Shown: positions 8,867 through 18,640, numbered from the stretch's first letter. The stretch: 37,326 bases of DNA from Candidatus Gastranaerophilales bacterium (GCA_947587615.1 CANPYC010000019.1:1-37326), one strand, 5' to 3'. Numbers and translations are program-made. The notes: a model not told the origin generated them from the letters alone.

Positions 8867-10384
8867 TTAAGCTTGTTTTGATAAAAATTTAATAAAAACA
8901 TCGGGAGTATTTTTGCCTAAAAAGGGATTGGGTGAAACCCCTGTATTTACGGGGTTTTTAATTGTTTCATTATTATCTTTTTTATGTTTTGTCATCCAAA
9001 TATTTAATTTTGGAAGCAATACCCCAAGCATAATTGCAGAGTATGCAATACCTGAAATTTGAGCAATGTTGAGTTTTTTTAGATTTTGTTTAACATCTCC
9101 TCCTTGAGCTATTATTTCTTTTTGAGATTTTAGAGAAACATCTTTTAGCCAATGTTTTACACCTTTACCTTGTTTTGAAATATTAAACAGGTTTGTTTGC
9201 TTAGAATCAAGCATTTGCCCAACGCCTTTTGCTACAAAACCGCCCAAAACAAGCCAGTTCAAAAATCCTAAATAATCTCTAACGTTTGTTTCTCTTAATT
9301 CCGTTGAATCTTTAGAAGCAAATATTCTGCCTAAAATCAAAGTCCCATAAATTGTTTTAATGGCATTGCCGCCTGTTGCAGCGCCTGTAAATTCCAGTTT
9401 ATTAATTAAATCGGTTGGTTTTTTAAGCCCCATAACTTTAGATAACATTAATAAAAATACACCTGCGGATAGCATTTTTTTAGCCAGCAATCCTTTTTCA
9501 ACCCCTTTATTATTTTTATCTTTAACATTATTTTCATAATCGTTTTCACCTACAAAATTATCAATTCCCGTTCTCTTCTTTGTTAATTGTCTGTTTATAT
9601 ATTGATTTGAGATAGCTAACAGCATTGAAGCAGGTATTGCAAGAGCAATTTTTGAGTTATTTAAAAACTTTAATTTTTTAATTATTTCGCTTGCTTCACT
9701 ACCTTTTTTAAAGAATATATTTTTACCTGCATCAACCGTATCTCTTAAAATATGGGTTAAATTTGCGCTAAACTCTTTATTGCCCGATTTTAAAATGATA
9801 TTGTTATCAGCTCCCAAAAGCTTGATGATTTCATCTTGCACATTTGACAAGGTTTTTTTAACCGTCTTTTTATCCGTATCTTCAGTTATTAGTTTTGTAA
9901 GCGTTTGTTTTATACCTGTTGTTTTTTCTTTAGCAACAGATTTAAAAGTTTTATATTCATCTCCGACAAGCCCTGTCATTGAATTTAATACACCGTCAAC
10001 AAAACCAATCGGTGTTTTATCGCTTTTTGAAAAAATCTCTTTAAATGTTTCAAGTCCGTTATTTGTTATCCAGCTTGAAGCGTTTGTTTTAATATTTGGT
10101 TTATGTAATTTATTTAATAATTTTGTTGATAGAATTGCAAAAACGGTTGCACTGAATTCGGCGATAAATGTTCCTGTGTATTCTCTAAAACCCATCTCAA
10201 TTCCTGCTTGCTTACCTCTGTTTTTAGTTTCTATTATTGTTCTTGGGGTATCCATTGCAAAAATATCAACAAAAGAAGCGTTAAGCATATCATTATTATT
10301 TAAAGTATAAAGCGCTTTCGGTAACGGCGCCAAATTAATTCCTTTATAATTTAGGTTGGTCGTTGTTTTGGTATTTATTTTCAT
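8867..10384 (-). CDS. Hypothetical multi-pass membrane protein with N-terminal YKG motif
   Basis: 505 aa from the ATG at 10384, chosen because AAAAGGA sits 8 bases upstream; an upstream extension of 23 codons is open but has no ribosome site. I do not recognise the family. The N-terminus (MKINTKTTTNLNYKGINL) carries the short FKG/YKG-type motif seen in several other proteins of this window. About five hydrophobic helices are visible ('FIAEFSATVFAILSTKLL', 'IALAIPASMLLAIS', 'MLSAGVFLLMLSKVMG', 'LGFLNWLVLGGFVAKG', 'ISGIAYSAIMLGVLLP'), separated by basic, Lys-rich soluble stretches. It is upstream of the DtxR-like gene on the same strand. A role in the envelope is likely; nothing more specific can be supported. 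Confidence 0.75.
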   Translation of the reverse strand: MKINTKTTTNLNYKGINLAPLPKALYTLNNNDMLNASFVDIFAMDTPRTIIETKNRGKQAGIEMGFREYTGTFIAEFSATVFAILSTKLLNKLHKPNIKTNASSWITNNGLETFKEIFSKSDKTPIGFVDGVLNSMTGLVGDEYKTFKSVAKEKTTGIKQTLTKLITEDTDKKTVKKTLSNVQDEIIKLLGADNNIILKSGNKEFSANLTHILRDTVDAGKNIFFKKGSEASEIIKKLKFLNNSKIALAIPASMLLAISNQYINRQLTKKRTGIDNFVGENDYENNVKDKNNKGVEKGLLAKKMLSAGVFLLMLSKVMGLKKPTDLINKLEFTGAATGGNAIKTIYGTLILGRIFASKDSTELRETNVRDYLGFLNWLVLGGFVAKGVGQMLDSKQTNLFNISKQGKGVKHWLKDVSLKSQKEIIAQGGDVKQNLKKLNIAQISGIAYSAIMLGVLLPKLNIWMTKHKKDNNETIKNPVNTGVSPNPFLGKNTPDVFIKFLSKQA

Positions 10385-10790
10385 TTGTTCATTCCTTTTA
10401 ATTAATGCTAAAGTCGGCTGTATATATAAAATAGGCAAAATAGCCTTAAACAAATGTTTAAGGACTATAAATAAAGTAAAAATTTATTGCATTAAATTGC
10501 ACTAATGGTGCTGCACTAAAGCTAAGTCCTTAAATATAATAAGAACTTGCAACAACAAATTTGTACTTTAGAAAGATTTAAATTAATCATATTTTTATTA
10601 TTCAATAAATAAATTTATTGTCAATAGCCAAATGTTTAAAAACTTCAATATTTGCAACATGTTAGGGTATAGCATAACATTTATTATTAAAATCAACTCG
10701 AAAAAAACTTATAAATCAACAAACCTGTATATGGTATTGCAGCTGTTTCAGTGCTGATAATTTCAATTTTTAAATAATTTATAAAATAAT
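10385..10790. other. Intergenic stretch with palindrome and candidate promoter
   Basis: About 400 bp of AT-rich sequence with no credible gene. At 10444-10463 lies the palindrome CCTTAAACA-AA-TGTTTAAGG. Read on the minus strand, TTGTTT at its edge is followed about 18 bases later by TTATAT, a plausible promoter for the 505-aa membrane-protein gene, so the palindrome could be an overlapping operator. Near 10771-10791 there is an AT-only inverted repeat just after the stop of the repeat-protein gene, too weak to call a terminator with certainty. I see nothing else in the stretch. Confidence 0.4.
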
Positions 10791-11207
10791 TTACTTATAA
10801 CTTCCGACTTTTCTTCCGTATTTATCATACTCGGTTATTCTGCCTGATGAATCTTTTTTAAATGAACCTGTTTTTTGTCCGTATTTATCATATTTTATTG
10901 TTACGCCGTTTGAATTTGTTTTATAAGTGCCGACTTTTGCTCCATATTTATCATATTGAGTAGTAGTTGAGCCTGTTGTTTTATAACTTCCCGTTTTAGC
11001 TCCGTAGCGGTCGTATGAATTATAGCCCGAGGAAGTTTGTTTGAAACTTCCTGTTTTTGAACCATATCTGTCATATTGGTTAATGGTTGAGCCGTTTTGT
11101 TTGAATGAGCCTGTTTTTTGTCCGTAAACATCATAAGAATTAGTATTGCATAGAGCAAAACTTGCAGTTATAAAAAATAAAAATAATGTAAGTAAAAATT
11201 TTTTCAT
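10791..11207 (-). CDS. Secreted YDxYGxKxGSxK tandem-repeat protein
   Basis: 138 aa from the ATG at 11207, chosen because it is preceded by AGGTG and opens a clear signal peptide (MKKFLLTLFLFFITASFALC); 34 upstream codons are also open but look spurious. The whole mature protein is six copies of a 20-21 residue repeat, consensus YDkYGxKtGSyKxxxxgxtx, the last copy ending at the C-terminus. The period and the aromatic-Gly pattern recall MORN-like beta-hairpin repeats, but it is not a standard MORN sequence. It is likely exported to the periplasm or beyond, where the repeats would form an extended beta structure. The function is unknown. Near-identical repeats invite copy-number change. Confidence 0.8.
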   Translation of the reverse strand: MKKFLLTLFLFFITASFALCNTNSYDVYGQKTGSFKQNGSTINQYDRYGSKTGSFKQTSSGYNSYDRYGAKTGSYKTTGSTTTQYDKYGAKVGTYKTNSNGVTIKYDKYGQKTGSFKKDSSGRITEYDKYGRKVGSYK

Positions 11208-11425
11208 TATTATAGCACCTATAATCTGTTTCCTGCCGATAAACATATTTTCTTTAGACAATTCTTCTAATTCAACTCCTAATACACAACATCTTGCATA
11301 TAATGCCATACTTCTTTTTAAGTCATTTAGTTGTTGTTTTTAAGAATTATTTTAGTTTATCATCCACGTATATAATGCTAACACAATTAAAACTTATCAG
11401 GTAATATCTTTTTATAATACCTATG

Positions 11426-11755
11426 TTATTTTAAAATCTTAATTGTTTTAATAATTTTCAAGTATGCGTCGATTTCTTTTGATGATGAGAGGTAAATTTC
11501 TTTTATCAGTTCATCTCTTTTAGGATTTTTAAGCTCTGTAGAGCTGATACCAAACTCCAATAAGGAAACATTTAAAACATCTAATAACTTTAAAAAACTG
11601 TTTAATGTCGGGGTTTGTAAGCCTCTTTCAATATTGCTTAAATTTTTTTCAGTCATTCCAATTTTTTCAGATAATTCAGCTTGTGTTAAATTTGCTTTTT
11701 CTCTTAGTTGTTTAATCTTTTTCCCGATAAATTTTTTATCATCATAAAGAACCAT
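11426..11755 (-). CDS. XRE-family helix-turn-helix regulator
   Basis: 109-aa DNA-binding protein with one Cro/C1-type HTH at about residues 10-65: 'IGKKIKQLREKANLTQAELS' then 'KIGMTEKNLSNIERGLQTPT' and 'FLKLLDVLNVSLLEF'. The C-terminal 40 residues are helical with no recognised domain. A ribosome site (AAGGAA) lies 10 bases upstream of the ATG. It is divergent from the type III R-M operon, and the shared intergenic region holds a 22-bp direct repeat that is a natural operator. It may control the R-M genes like the C proteins of type II systems; that role is inferred. Confidence 0.88.
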   Translation of the reverse strand: MVLYDDKKFIGKKIKQLREKANLTQAELSEKIGMTEKNLSNIERGLQTPTLNSFLKLLDVLNVSLLEFGISSTELKNPKRDELIKEIYLSSSKEIDAYLKIIKTIKILK

Positions 11756-11786
11756 AGTTATTATTCCTTATTATTAATTCAAAATT

Positions 11787-11831
11787 ACCTTATAAATAAT
11801 GACTTAATAACCTTATGAATAATAACTTAAT
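11787..11831. promoter_or_regulatory. Tandem 22-bp direct repeat, candidate XRE operator
   Basis: Two copies of a 22-bp sequence beginning ACCTTAT, with AATAAT in the middle and ending ACTTAAT, lie at 11787-11808 and 11810-11831. They differ at only two positions and have a 23-bp period (about two helical turns). A weaker third match (CCTTATTATTAAT) lies at about 11766-11778, next to the regulator start. Sited between the divergent XRE and mod genes, they look like operators for the regulator. Confidence 0.5.
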
Positions 11832-11941
11832 TAAATAATAGAAATATATAATACTATTTATAATTTTTATGGTAGCATGCTCATGTTTTATAATACTTTT
11901 TTTAAAAAAGTATTGTTTATGATAAAGAGTTAAAGGCGGTA

Positions 11942-13819
11942 ATGTTGGAAAGTTTGATTGAACAGCTTCCTAAAATTGTAGCGGAAGGTAAAAAAGAAGT
12001 AGAAAAGATTATGGAACGCTTAGAAAGCGAAAACCATATAGGATTGCAGACCAATGAATTAGTCCTGCCCGTTAGAAAAGAAGCAAATTTATTCAGAGGT
12101 AAATATCAAGAAATAGATGGACAAAATTGGTTTAACAGGCTTTGTTACGGAGATAATTTGCTTGTTATGCAAGCACTTTTGTCAGGTGATGAAGCAACGG
12201 GATTACCTTCAATGCGAGGTAAAATTGACTTAATTTATATCGACCCGCCTTATGATTCAAAAGCGGATTACAGAACCAAAATAACCCTTCCTGATTTGGA
12301 TTTAGAGCAAAAACCAAATGTTATGGAACAGTTTGCGTATTCTGATACTTGGAAAGACGGGACTGTATCTTATCTTAAAATGATGTATCCGAGATTGTAT
12401 TTGATGAGAGAGTTATTATCCGAACAAGGCTCGATATATGTACATTTAGACTGGCATGTCGGACATTATGTGAAATTATTGCTTGATAATATATATGGAA
12501 AGAATAATTTAAAAAATGAAGTAATTTGGCATTATAAAAGATGGACAAGTCCGACAAATATACAATATCAAAAAATGCATGATACGCTTTTATTTTATTC
12601 AAAAAGCAATAATAATTTATTTAATATAATAAAAGAAAAATTATCAAAGCCAAAAAAACAAAATGCAAATGATGGCAAGGGGAAATCCTTAAGAGATAAT
12701 GATGGAAATGTAATATATCATATTCAGGAAGATAGAGTTATTGATGATGTTTGGGATTTGCCGATATTAAATCCTCAAGCCAAAGAAAGAACAGGATACC
12801 TAACTCAAAAACCTGAAGCACTTTTAGAAAGAATAGTAAAAGCCTCCTCTAACGAAAATTCAATAGTAGCAGACTTTTTTGCAGGCTCGGGTACAACAGG
12901 GGCTGTTGCGGAAAAACTTGGCAGACGCTGGATAATGTCTGATTTTGGCAAGCCTGCAACAATGATTATGAGAAAAAGACTTATTGATAACGAGGCAAAG
13001 CCATTTTTGTATCAAGCAATAGGCGACTATCAAAAAGAAGTTTTCGCCTCAACAAAAGAATTTAAAAGAATTGGCGATTTATCGCAAGTTGTTTTAAACT
13101 TATTTGGGGCAATTCCATTTTTTGATGAAGATTCACCAAAAAATTTAGGACAATTAAAAGGTTCAAGAACTCTTGTATACGTTGATAGTCCTAAAAAAAT
13201 GACAGGCGCAGCAACAATTAAAAAAGCCCTTGAACTAAAAGAAAGTTTTATGGGCGGATGGAATAAGGTTATAATTTTAGGTTGGAATTTTGCTTTTGAT
13301 ATAGCAAATATTTTGAAAGATATTGACCGCAATAAATTAGAAGTTTTGGTTATTCCGCCCGATTTATTAACTAAACTATCTAAAAACAGCAGTTATCAAC
13401 AACTCTTAAAATCAGGAGCAATAAGATTTTCAACACTTCAATATCTGACGATTAAAGAACCTAAAATAAACCCATATTCAAGCGATGTCGAAGAATTGGA
13501 AGTTGAACTGGATAATTACGTACTTTTATCCCCTGATGCTCTTCCTTTAGATGATAAATATAAAGCAAAATTATCAGAGCTTATTGCAAAAGACCCTCTG
13601 GCACTTATTGAATATTGGAGTATTGACCCTGATTATGACGGCGAAACTTTTAGAAGCAAATGGCAAGATTATAGAGAAAATATTGCAAATGATGGCGATC
13701 CTTTAAGAGTAGTAAGAAAAGCAACAATTGAAGTGCCATGTAAAGATAACAGACAAATTTGCGTTAAAGCAGTTGATGTATTTGGCTTTGAAAGTGTCGT
13801 GGTAAAGGAGGTATCTTAA
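11942..13819 (+). CDS. mod: Type III restriction-modification DNA methyltransferase subunit (Mod)
   Basis: 625-aa adenine-N6 methyltransferase that also gives the type III complex its sequence specificity. Motif order is the beta class: catalytic DPPY at residues 101-104 ('[16 protein letters not shown]'), then a target-recognition stretch, '[16 protein letters not shown]', and the AdoMet-binding FAGSG at 313-317. The C-terminal third ('[18 protein letters not shown]') is typical of Mod. Its length is close to that of EcoP15I Mod. A strong ribosome site (AAAGGCGG) precedes the ATG. The res gene starts one base after the stop, so the two form an operon. No simple-sequence phase-variation tract is seen in this mod gene. 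Confidence 0.95.
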   Translation: MLESLIEQLPKIVAEGKKEVEKIMERLESENHIGLQTNELVLPVRKEANLFRGKYQEIDGQNWFNRLCYGDNLLVMQALLSGDEATGLPSMRGKIDLIYIDPPYDSKADYRTKITLPDLDLEQKPNVMEQFAYSDTWKDGTVSYLKMMYPRLYLMRELLSEQGSIYVHLDWHVGHYVKLLLDNIYGKNNLKNEVIWHYKRWTSPTNIQYQKMHDTLLFYSKSNNNLFNIIKEKLSKPKKQNANDGKGKSLRDNDGNVIYHIQEDRVIDDVWDLPILNPQAKERTGYLTQKPEALLERIVKASSNENSIVADFFAGSGTTGAVAEKLGRRWIMSDFGKPATMIMRKRLIDNEAKPFLYQAIGDYQKEVFASTKEFKRIGDLSQVVLNLFGAIPFFDEDSPKNLGQLKGSRTLVYVDSPKKMTGAATIKKALELKESFMGGWNKVIILGWNFAFDIANILKDIDRNKLEVLVIPPDLLTKLSKNSSYQQLLKSGAIRFSTLQYLTIKEPKINPYSSDVEELEVELDNYVLLSPDALPLDDKYKAKLSELIAKDPLALIEYWSIDPDYDGETFRSKWQDYRENIANDGDPLRVVRKATIEVPCKDNRQICVKAVDVFGFESVVVKEVS

Positions 13820-13820
13820 A

Positions 13821-16724
13821 ATGTCAACATTATTAAACACAGGAACAAAAGACATCCCTTTAAAATTTGCTTCACAACTTTCAAACATGGTAAATCAAGA
13901 GTGGGAAAGCGGAAGCTTTATCGAAAAGGTTACCCCGATTACACAAGATTTATTAAGGTATTGGTTTAATCCTGTATTTTGCGAAAGAACAATAAATTTT
14001 CATACAGGACAAAAACAAGCAATTCTCAATGCAATATATTGCCATGAAATTTTAAAAACCGATTCAATATTATCAATGTATCAACAAGCAAGCGAAGATT
14101 TATTAACTCCCGACTTTTTTAATTATATAAAGGATGATAAATACAACCATCCGAAATATTGCGTCAAAATGGCAACAGGAACAGGCAAAACATTTGTTTT
14201 AAATGCACTTTTAATATGGCAGTATCTAAACGCTAAATATATGGAAAATATAACCGAAATTAAATTTAGCAAAAACTTTTTACTTGTCGCCCCCGGTTTA
14301 ATTGTTTATGAAAGATTATTAGATGCTTTTTTAGGAAAAGAAAAAGAAGACAGAACAAGGGATTTTGAAACCTCGGACATAAAAAGAAATGTTGATTTGT
14401 TTATTCCTGAAAGATATCGTCAAACTGTTTTCAATTTTGTTCAAAATAATGTAGTAAAAAAAGACGAAATCGGCAGAAAAATTACAGGTGACGGGTTAAT
14501 TGCAATAACCAATTGGCATTTATTATCCGGTGAAAATGAAGATAAAGAAGACAATATTGAAGTATCACCGCTTGAAAATCCCGAAAAAACAATAAAAGAG
14601 TTATTGCCGATAACCCCGGGGCTTACAGCAGGACATGATTTAAATACTATTGATAACAGGTATTTAAACGGCGATGAAATAAATTATTTGAAATCATTAC
14701 CTGATATTTGTGTATTCAATGATGAAGCACATCACATCCACGAAAATAAACAAAATGGTATTATACAAGAAGTTGAATGGCAAAAATCTTTAAATTATAT
14801 ATCGGAAAACAAGAAAAGAAATTTTATACAAATAGATTTTTCTGCAACTCCTTTTGATGTAACCGGTTCGGGTCAAAAAAGAACGAAACATTATTTTCCG
14901 CATATAATTGTAGATTTTGACTTAAAAGAAGCTATAACAAAAGGGCTTGTTAAAACTATTGCAATAGATAAAAGAAAAGAAATTGCAACAATAGAAAATG
15001 AAAATCTTGATTTTAAAGCAATAAGAGAAGGGAACAATGTCATAGGATTATCAGACGGGCAAAGATTAATGCTAAGAGCGGGTCTTGAGAAATTGCGCAT
15101 ATTGGAAGAAGAATTTACCAAAACAGATAAGAATAAACATCCAAAAATGCTAATCATGTGTGAAGACACAAAAGTTTCACCGTTTGTTTGTGAATTTTTA
15201 GAACAAGAAGGCTTAGCACAAGATGATATTATGCGGATTGACTCCGATAAACAAGGTTCAGTTAAACCTGATGAATGGTTAAATATAAAACAAAAGTTGT
15301 TCAACATTGATAAAACATCAAGCCCAAAAGTTATTGTATCGGTTTTAATGCTAAGAGAAGGATTTGACGTATCAAATGTATGCACAATAGTTCCGCTTCG
15401 CTCATCTCAAGCTCCAATTTTATTAGAACAAACAATAGGTCGAGGGTTAAGGCTTATGTGGAGAGAGCATGATTATGATGATATTAAAGCCGAAAATCTT
15501 AAAAAAATGCTTATTGATAAACAAAGCCCTCAAAATTATCTTGATATATTGAGTATCATTGAACATCCTGCATTTATACAATTCTACGATAATTTAGAAA
15601 GCGGAATGATTGTAGAAGAAAAAGATATGCCAAAAAGAGAAAATATCTTGGGCGATATTATAAATGTCGGACTAAAAGAAAATTATAAAGATTATGATTT
15701 TTATATACCTCGTATTAGTTGCGACAAAGAAGAGATATTAACTCTCGGTAATATTAATTGTAATAATATGAATAAATTTAGCTGGACATTTGAACAGCTA
15801 AAACAAATGATTAAAAATTACGGCAGTGAATGTTTTTATTCGGAAGAAATAACTGCAAAAACTCGCTTTGGAGATTATAGAATATCGCAGCAATTATTTA
15901 GTGCAAATAGTTACAATGAATTTTTATCAAGATTATTGCAGGCTGTAACAAATAATATTGCAAGGGCAGGCGGGCATTCTTCATTCCCTGTTATGCAGAT
16001 AAATCAAGTATCGCTTGTTAAAGTAATAGACGATTACATAAGAACAAAACTGTTTAATCAAGCATTTGACCCTTACATTGATGACAACTGGAGAGTTTTA
16101 ATGATAGCTCGTACAGGAATTATTGAACATATTATGAAAGAAGTATCAACTTCTTTATATGAAATGCAAAACAATGTATCAACAGTTGATGCTGTTGTTA
16201 AAAAAGAATATTTTTCGCAAGTTGAAACATTAAAAATGAGAGAAAATTTTGCTTTGGATATAAGAAAATCAATTTATAAAAAAACACAGTACCCATCTAA
16301 CAAAGGCGAGTTTGAAAAAGAATTTTTATTGTTTGCAGATAAAGATAGTGAAGTAGAACGGCTTTTAAAAATAAACGAAAACTATCATACTTTTGCTCAT
16401 ATAAGATATATAAGAACCGACGGGCTTTTATCTTCTTATTATCCGGATTTTATTTTAAAGATTGGCGCAAATATATATTTTGCAGAAACAAAATCCCAAA
16501 AAGATGTAAACGACCTAAACGTAAAACAAAAACAAATAAGTGCAATTGATTTTTGCAAAAAAATTAACGAGCTTCCAAACGAAAACAGGATGTATAGTAC
16601 ATGGTCATACTCAATACTTGATGATATAACTTTTTATGCAATGAAAGATAAAGGTGCAAATACAAAAGACTTGCTTGAATATTGTAAAATAACAAACGCT
16701 AAAATATACGGACAGTTATTTTAG
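13821..16724 (+). CDS. res: Type III restriction enzyme subunit (Res), helicase-nuclease
   Basis: 967-aa superfamily 2 ATPase and nuclease that works with Mod to translocate or slide on DNA and cut away from unmethylated sites. Walker A is at residues 117-124 (MATGTGKT), the Walker B DEAHH box at 301-305, motif III SATP at 341-344, and motif VI is 'EQTIGRGLRL'. The C-terminal PD-(D/E)xK nuclease is visible as 'YYPDFIL' (about 873-879) and 'FAETKSQKD' (E889, K891). All expected motifs are present, so it should be active. It starts one base after mod, with a perfect AAAGGAGG ribosome site inside the end of mod. Confidence 0.95.
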   Translation: MSTLLNTGTKDIPLKFASQLSNMVNQEWESGSFIEKVTPITQDLLRYWFNPVFCERTINFHTGQKQAILNAIYCHEILKTDSILSMYQQASEDLLTPDFFNYIKDDKYNHPKYCVKMATGTGKTFVLNALLIWQYLNAKYMENITEIKFSKNFLLVAPGLIVYERLLDAFLGKEKEDRTRDFETSDIKRNVDLFIPERYRQTVFNFVQNNVVKKDEIGRKITGDGLIAITNWHLLSGENEDKEDNIEVSPLENPEKTIKELLPITPGLTAGHDLNTIDNRYLNGDEINYLKSLPDICVFNDEAHHIHENKQNGIIQEVEWQKSLNYISENKKRNFIQIDFSATPFDVTGSGQKRTKHYFPHIIVDFDLKEAITKGLVKTIAIDKRKEIATIENENLDFKAIREGNNVIGLSDGQRLMLRAGLEKLRILEEEFTKTDKNKHPKMLIMCEDTKVSPFVCEFLEQEGLAQDDIMRIDSDKQGSVKPDEWLNIKQKLFNIDKTSSPKVIVSVLMLREGFDVSNVCTIVPLRSSQAPILLEQTIGRGLRLMWREHDYDDIKAENLKKMLIDKQSPQNYLDILSIIEHPAFIQFYDNLESGMIVEEKDMPKRENILGDIINVGLKENYKDYDFYIPRISCDKEEILTLGNINCNNMNKFSWTFEQLKQMIKNYGSECFYSEEITAKTRFGDYRISQQLFSANSYNEFLSRLLQAVTNNIARAGGHSSFPVMQINQVSLVKVIDDYIRTKLFNQAFDPYIDDNWRVLMIARTGIIEHIMKEVSTSLYEMQNNVSTVDAVVKKEYFSQVETLKMRENFALDIRKSIYKKTQYPSNKGEFEKEFLLFADKDSEVERLLKINENYHTFAHIRYIRTDGLLSSYYPDFILKIGANIYFAETKSQKDVNDLNVKQKQISAIDFCKKINELPNENRMYSTWSYSILDDITFYAMKDKGANTKDLLEYCKITNAKIYGQLF

Positions 16725-16979
16725 ATGTCTAAAAAAGATGATTTTTAAATCAGAATAGTTTTAGTTCAAGCATTGTAAATATAGCACCGCTTATATGGCG
16801 TGATTTTAGTAAATATTTAATATCTGAAGGGTGTTTTTAAAGTGTAAATATTTTAGTTGACTGCGTATTAAATAAAAATTGCATTACAAAGTTGTGTGAA
16901 AATAAAATATTTTAATAAACATTACTTGAAGCTCATAGAGTTAAGAACAATTTTAGCATATTATTTTATTCAACTAAAG
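16725..16979. other. Non-coding stretch with a decayed reading-frame fragment
   Basis: Directly after res, an ATG opens MSKKDDF and then stops. A shifted frame continues at 16751-16840 with protein-like sequence containing 'NIAPLIWRDFSKYLI' before a stop. This looks like the remains of a small gene broken by an indel. I do not recognise it. The rest of the stretch is AT-rich, with broken frames that may be the decayed N-terminus of the integrase relic that follows. Confidence 0.35.
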
Positions 16980-17582
16980 AAGTGCTAAAAAACAAACATT
17001 TATAAATTTGCTTATTTTTGCAGGTTTTAGCAGGAGTGAAATTATGGGTTTAAAGCGGAATAAAATTGATTTTAAAAATAGTCTTATTACTATTGATGCT
17101 AATTAGCTATATTTTAAAGAAAAGGAATATATGAAGATACAGCCAAGATAGAACAATAAAAATAAGCCCGGCTATTCAAGTGATGAATATTTTAAAAGCA
17201 TATAGAAAAAATATAAGAGCAAAAGACTTGTATTAGGCTCATAGCGGCATGATACAATTTTTTTGCTCAAGAAAAACGATAAACCAATATGCCCTGACAG
17301 CTTAAAGGATTGTTGTTATAAATTTACTAAAAAGTATATTCAGATTAAAGAAAAAGAAAACAAGCCAAAATCTCAACAAATTATTTATTATCGCATATAA
17401 ATTCACACGCATTGAGCGATATGTAAACGAGTATACATATATTAAACGGTGTTATTTAACAACTGTTAGTAAATAAATAGGACACGCAAAAAACAAGCAC
17501 TACCGCAGACATATATAGTCATTTAATGAAAAAAGCTGATGAAAGTGCTTCAAATACTTTAGAAGACATTTTATTAAATTAA
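16980..17582 (+). pseudogene. Decayed phage-type tyrosine integrase
   Basis: No intact frame, but pieces of a tyrosine recombinase follow in the right order across several frames. 'GFSRSEIMGLKRNKIDFKN' (17023-17091) matches the conserved first-arginine region ('G.RrgEilgLkW.dIDf'). Then come 'GIYEDTAKIEQ', 'TIKISPAIQVMNILKAYRK' and 'NDKPICPDSLKDCCYKFTKK'. Near 17430-17490 'YLTTVSK*IGHA' matches the conserved 'tVskrLGHa' block, and the last piece 'TTADIYSHLMKKADESAS' carries the catalytic tyrosine and ends at a normal TAA (17580-17582). At least five stops or frameshifts separate the pieces, so it is inactive. It lies between the type III R-M genes and the 3' end of tRNA-fMet, the usual place for an integrase of a tRNA-targeting element. 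Confidence 0.8.
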
Positions 17583-17729
17583 AAAACAAGCATAGATTAT
17601 TTATAAAATTTATAATAAAAATTTAAGATTGTTGAATTATAATTGAATTATTGTCCATTTAAGTACTAAAAAAGAGCTTCAAAATCGCTGAAACTGTCTT
17701 ATATTAAATGGTTGCATGCTCCGGATTTT

Positions 17730-17839
17730 ACAAGGCGAACCACCGCAGCTAAGCGAGGATGTGTGAGCCTGTACCCGTAGCGATAGCGAAGTGGAACAAG
17801 GCGAACCACCGCAGCTAAGCGAGGATGTGTGAGCCTGTA
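17730..17839. repeat. Two copies of a 44-bp GC-rich direct repeat
   Basis: An identical 44-bp unit beginning ACAAGGCGAACCACCGCAGC and ending GAGCCTGTA occurs at 17730-17773 and 17796-17839, separated by a 22-bp GC-rich spacer (66-bp period). Its base composition is far from the AT-rich surroundings. This is probably a dispersed intergenic repeat present elsewhere in the genome. It shows no gene, tRNA or transposase. Confidence 0.8.
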
Positions 17840-17880
17840 TAAGTAAGCTCAATAAAAAACCTTTCAAATGGAAGGAATAA

Positions 17881-17904
17881 TTAAAAAGTCCCCAACGGGG
17901 GACT
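17881..17904 (-). terminator. Rho-independent terminator after tRNA-fMet
   Basis: On the minus strand the tRNA is followed by AGTCCCC / GGGGACT (7-bp stem, 4-nt loop, 17887-17904) and then a run of five T. This is a classic intrinsic terminator immediately downstream of the tRNA 3' end. Confidence 0.85.
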
Positions 17905-17907
17905 AAA

Positions 17908-17984
<77 letters not shown>

Positions 17985-18217
17985 ATATTAAATTATAATT
18001 TCTATCTGCAAATTTATTTAATTATAAAACTTAAATGTCTTACAATTAATATTATTATACGCTAAATATAAAAAATCAAGCCTTTATTAAAATTCATAGC
18101 ACAAAACAAATTTTACTTTAAAACACTGCAAATAAAAAGGTAATATAGTTAGATGCATCAATTTATAAATAATTGTTTTACAAGCTCTCTAAAATTTTAT
18201 TAACCGACAAAACAAAC

Positions 18218-18243
18218 AAAATGCCGAGTGCATGCTCGGCATT
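18218..18243 (-). terminator. Terminator after rplR (end of ribosomal operon)
   Basis: Perfect 10-bp inverted repeat AAATGCCGAG / CTCGGCATTT with a 6-nt loop, 35 bp after the rplR stop. On the minus strand it is followed by a T-rich run (TTTTGTTTGTTTTG). It shows that the transcript truly ends at L18 rather than continuing into S5. Confidence 0.8.
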
Positions 18244-18277
18244 TAATAATATTTTAACAATAATTCAAAAACATTAA

Positions 18278-18640
18278 TTAGAATTGTAAGCCCGCTTCAC
18301 GAGCAGCTTCAGCCAATGCTGCAACTCTGCCATGGAACAAAAAGCCGCCTCTATCGAACACTACGCATTCAATTCCTTTAGCAAGCGCTTTTTTAGCAAC
18401 ATCAGCACCAACTATTTTAGCAGCTTCAATATTACCGCCGTGTTTTAAATTAAGTTCTTTAACCTTTGAAGATGAAGAGCATAATGTTACACCATTTACA
18501 TCATCAATTACTTGAGCGTAAATATGTTTTGTTGAGCGATAAACTGCTAAACGAGGGAATTGTGCGTCACCCGATATTTTAAGACGTACACGTCTGTGTC
18601 TTTTTCTTGTTTGTTCTTTTCTGTTGATTGTTTTAATCAT
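18278..18640 (-). CDS. rplR: 50S ribosomal protein uL18
   Basis: 120-aa 5S-rRNA-binding protein of the 50S central protuberance. It shows the basic N-terminus ('[13 protein letters not shown]'), '[19 protein letters not shown]', '[12 protein letters not shown]' and the conserved end '[20 protein letters not shown]'. The length is standard. A GAAAGGAA ribosome site precedes the ATG. It is the last gene of the cluster: rpsE, rpmD, rplO and secY, which normally follow, are missing, and a terminator comes instead. The 220-bp gap to rplF is unusually long for this operon. Confidence 0.97.
   Translation of the reverse strand: MIKTINRKEQTRKRHRRVRLKISGDAQFPRLAVYRSTKHIYAQVIDDVNGVTLCSSSSKVKELNLKHGGNIEAAKIVGADVAKKALAKGIECVVFDRGGFLFHGRVAALAEAAREAGLQF

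Noticed and set aside
11208-11309. 34-residue extension of the YDxYG repeat protein
   Set aside because: It would hide the signal peptide; the internal ATG at 11207 has a ribosome site.
17730-17839. CRISPR array
   Set aside because: Only two repeats, 44 bp long, with one 22-bp spacer that resembles the repeat in composition; no cas genes nearby.
17679-17867. 62-codon minus-strand frame across the GC-rich repeats
   Set aside because: It only translates the two 44-bp repeats (AHTSSLSCGGSPC twice); no ribosome site or protein family.
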